Assembly: GCA_903831485.1 (NCBI GenBank) | Contig: CAIKXW010000126.1 | Span: 1-6,540 of the forward strand | Reading direction: 5' to 3' | Origin: an uncultured Alphaproteobacteria bacterium | Lineage (GTDB): Bacteria; Pseudomonadota; Alphaproteobacteria; Caulobacterales; Hyphomonadaceae | Length of the DNA stretch: 6,540 nucleotides | In this document: one piece after another, positions 4,844 through 6,540 of the stretch | Layout of the letters: the number at the start of each line of letters is the position of its first letter | Position numbering within the stretch: position 1 is the first letter of the stretch | Made by a program: the position numbers and the translations under genes | Notes under the pieces: model-generated | Told to the model about the DNA's origin: nothing | What the model saw: the letters and a program-made list of their open reading frames with translations, nothing else | The model's database searches: none

Positions 4844-6540
4844 ATGACTCAGGCGCCCTGGAGCGTGAAGGGTATTGACCCGAAAGCGCGATCCGTCGCT
4901 CGCGAGCGCGCGGCGCGTCAGGGCGTGACCTTGGGTCAGTACCTGAATTCCCTTCTGCTTGAAGGCGATGAGCACGAATTTCGCGACATAGACCTGTCGG
5001 ATCCGATGCCCAGGGCGTCGGCAGATGGCGATCTCAGGCGGATGTCCCAAGAGATCGACCAGCTCGCCCAGCGGCTCGAAGCATCCACAGGTCGTTCCGC
5101 GCGCGCAATATCCGGGATCGACAAATCGATTCTTGGCCTCATGGGCAAGGTCGATGCGTCCGGCAAGGCGCAGCTGCAGGCGCTGGAGCGCGTCACGCGC
5201 GCCATGGGCGAGATCGAGTCCACGCAATCCGCACTGCGGAACCGCATCGGCACGCTGGAATCCGAGAATCACTCCGGCGACACACTGGAAAGCCTTAAGA
5301 CGCTCGAAGCTTCGCTCGGCCGCCTCTCTGAAACACTGCAGGAGCGCCTCGCAGAAGCCGAGCGCGAGCAGCAGAACCTCCGCACGCTCTTCGATGACAA
5401 AGTCAGCCAGGTCTCCTCCAAGGTCGACGACGTCGCCCGCTCGATGGATCAGGCGATCAACAACGCGGTTAAATCCAACACCGCAGGCGTCAGCGGCCGC
5501 GTCGACCAGATCGAGGAAAAGATGTCCTCGACCGAGCGGCGCATCGAAGCCGGCCTCGCCCGCATCACCGACGCCGCCTCCCGCTTCGAACTGTTCGAGA
5601 CCAAGGCCGAGCGCGCCGTTGGCGACACGACATGGCGCATGGAGCGCGCGCTTGAGTCCAACCTCTCGCGCTCGCGCGCGATGTCGAAGGAGGTGCTCGA
5701 CCGGGTCGACGCCATCGAGGAAAAAACCCGCGAGGCGATGAACACGCTGAGCGACGCGGTAAGCCGCATCACAGAACGCGTCACCCGCACCGAACGCAAG
5801 ACCGACACGGCGGTCAACGTCCTCGAGCGCGCGGTCACCGACATCGATGGGCGCATCCAGCAGAACGCAGGCCGCCCCGCCGAGGATATGGCGCAGCTGC
5901 AGCAGGTGTTCCAGAAACGTCTCGACGCCTTCGCGGAAGACATGTCGCGCCCGATCCACGCCGCGCGCGCGGACATGGAGCGGCGTCTCGAAGAAGTTCT
6001 TCGCACAGGCAATCCTGAGAAGGTCGAACGCCTGGAGCGGACGATCGGTCAGCTGCAGGGCCAGATCCAGGTTTCAGAAGCCCGTCAGGCCGACGCCATC
6101 GAGGCAATGAGTGCGCAGGTGGATCGCCTTTCGCGCGCCGTGGATGATCGTCTTCGCGCCGTCGAGTCCCGGGGCGACCAGCGCTCCATCGACGATGTGC
6201 GCCGGGAGATCGCCAACCTGGCCGACACCATCGATGCGCGGCTGGGCTCCGTCGAAAGCAACACCCGCGCGGATATCGGCCGACTGAACACCGCCGTCGA
6301 TGACAAGCTCCAAGCGCTGGAAAAGCGCAGCGCCGGCGCGATCGACGCCGTGGGCGAGCAGGTCTCCATCGTCGCCGAGCGCCTTCAGCGCCGCCACGAC
6401 GAGAGCGTCCAGCGTCTCAGCGACCGCATGGCGGAAACAGCCCTCTCCGCTCGCCCGCTCGACAGCACAGAGATCGACCGTCTAGCCGACAAGCTCGACG
6501 AGCGCGTCAAGGAAAGTGAACACCGGAGCGCGCAGGCGAT
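4844..6540 (+). CDS. PodJ-like polar organiser protein, long coiled-coil N-terminal part (3' end outside window)
   Basis: Seen: 565 complete codons without a stop, open at the window end. The N-terminus MTQAPWSVKGIDPKAR (1-16), followed by ARERAARQGVTLGQYLNSLLLEG, matches the short conserved start I recall for Caulobacter PodJ and related alphaproteobacterial polarity proteins. After about residue 60 the sequence is rich in E, R, Q, D, A and L with heptad-like spacing and almost no aromatic residues or proline, as expected for extended coiled coil. Known: Caulobacter PodJ (about 970 residues) is a cytoplasmic coiled coil, a single membrane segment, then periplasmic Sel1/TPR-type repeats and a peptidoglycan-binding region; it marks the new pole and recruits polar factors. 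The membrane and periplasmic parts would lie beyond the window. The ATG has GGAG six bases upstream. It is divergent from the MerR-type gene and has a CtrA box in front. Another coiled-coil protein sharing this N-terminus is possible. Confidence 0.82.
   Translation, partial: MTQAPWSVKGIDPKARSVARERAARQGVTLGQYLNSLLLEGDEHEFRDIDLSDPMPRASADGDLRRMSQEIDQLAQRLEASTGRSARAISGIDKSILGLMGKVDASGKAQLQALERVTRAMGEIESTQSALRNRIGTLESENHSGDTLESLKTLEASLGRLSETLQERLAEAEREQQNLRTLFDDKVSQVSSKVDDVARSMDQAINNAVKSNTAGVSGRVDQIEEKMSSTERRIEAGLARITDAASRFELFETKAERAVGDTTWRMERALESNLSRSRAMSKEVLDRVDAIEEKTREAMNTLSDAVSRITERVTRTERKTDTAVNVLERAVTDIDGRIQQNAGRPAEDMAQLQQVFQKRLDAFAEDMSRPIHAARADMERRLEEVLRTGNPEKVERLERTIGQLQGQIQVSEARQADAIEAMSAQVDRLSRAVDDRLRAVESRGDQRSIDDVRREIANLADTIDARLGSVESNTRADIGRLNTAVDDKLQALEKRSAGAIDAVGEQVSIVAERLQRRHDESVQRLSDRMAETALSARPLDSTEIDRLADKLDERVKESEHRSAQA

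Noticed and set aside
4772..5959. A 395-codon open frame on the minus strand opposite the PodJ-like gene
   Set aside because: It lies wholly within the start of the plus-strand coiled-coil frame. Its composition is an antisense echo of GC-rich codons and it shows no recognisable motif. The plus-strand frame has a ribosome-binding site and a recognisable N-terminus.

Overview
The window (6,540 bases, GC-rich, long open frames on both strands) looks like a chromosomal segment of an alphaproteobacterium, most likely from the Caulobacterales/Hyphomonadaceae group. The support is a PodJ-like polarity gene, a canonical CtrA box (TTAA-N7-TTAA) in front of it, and a MerR-regulated fatty-acid oxidation operon of a type I recall from alphaproteobacteria. 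The taxonomic call is inference from gene content; no rRNA or other direct marker is present.

Left and middle (positions 1-4615) form a minus-strand cluster, read from right to left. It starts with a MerR-family regulator of LiuR-like type (4615-4157). A 594-residue acyl-CoA dehydrogenase follows (4025-2241), then a 402-residue thiolase (2172-964), a 69-residue protein with two membrane segments (964-755), and the N-terminal 250 residues of a FadB/FadJ-type alpha subunit that leaves the window at position 1. Together these cover the beta-oxidation spiral: the dehydrogenase makes the enoyl-CoA, the alpha subunit hydrates and oxidises it, and the thiolase releases acetyl-CoA. The thiolase, the small membrane protein and the alpha subunit are joined by stop/start overlaps, so they are probably translationally coupled. 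The regulator is separated from the dehydrogenase by 131 bases and may control itself and the operon.

The stretch 4616-4843 is a divergent intergenic region of 228 bases between the regulator and the right-hand gene. It is packed with dyads: GCGTTAA-N4-TTAACGC, TACGTA-N4-TACGTA, a 7-bp-arm dyad of CCCCCTG/CAGGGGG, a 10-bp inverted repeat whose two copies lie 88 bases apart, a CtrA box, and an 8-bp leader hairpin next to a GANTC (CcrM-type) methylation site.

Right (4844 to the window end, plus strand) is an open frame of at least 565 codons. It begins with the short conserved N-terminus I associate with PodJ-type polar organisers and continues as almost uninterrupted coiled coil; its C-terminus lies outside the window. 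I see no rRNA, tRNA, CRISPR array, insertion sequence or integrase. No clearly undescribed system is present. The best leads are the small membrane protein embedded between the two beta-oxidation subunits and the dyad-rich divergent control region.
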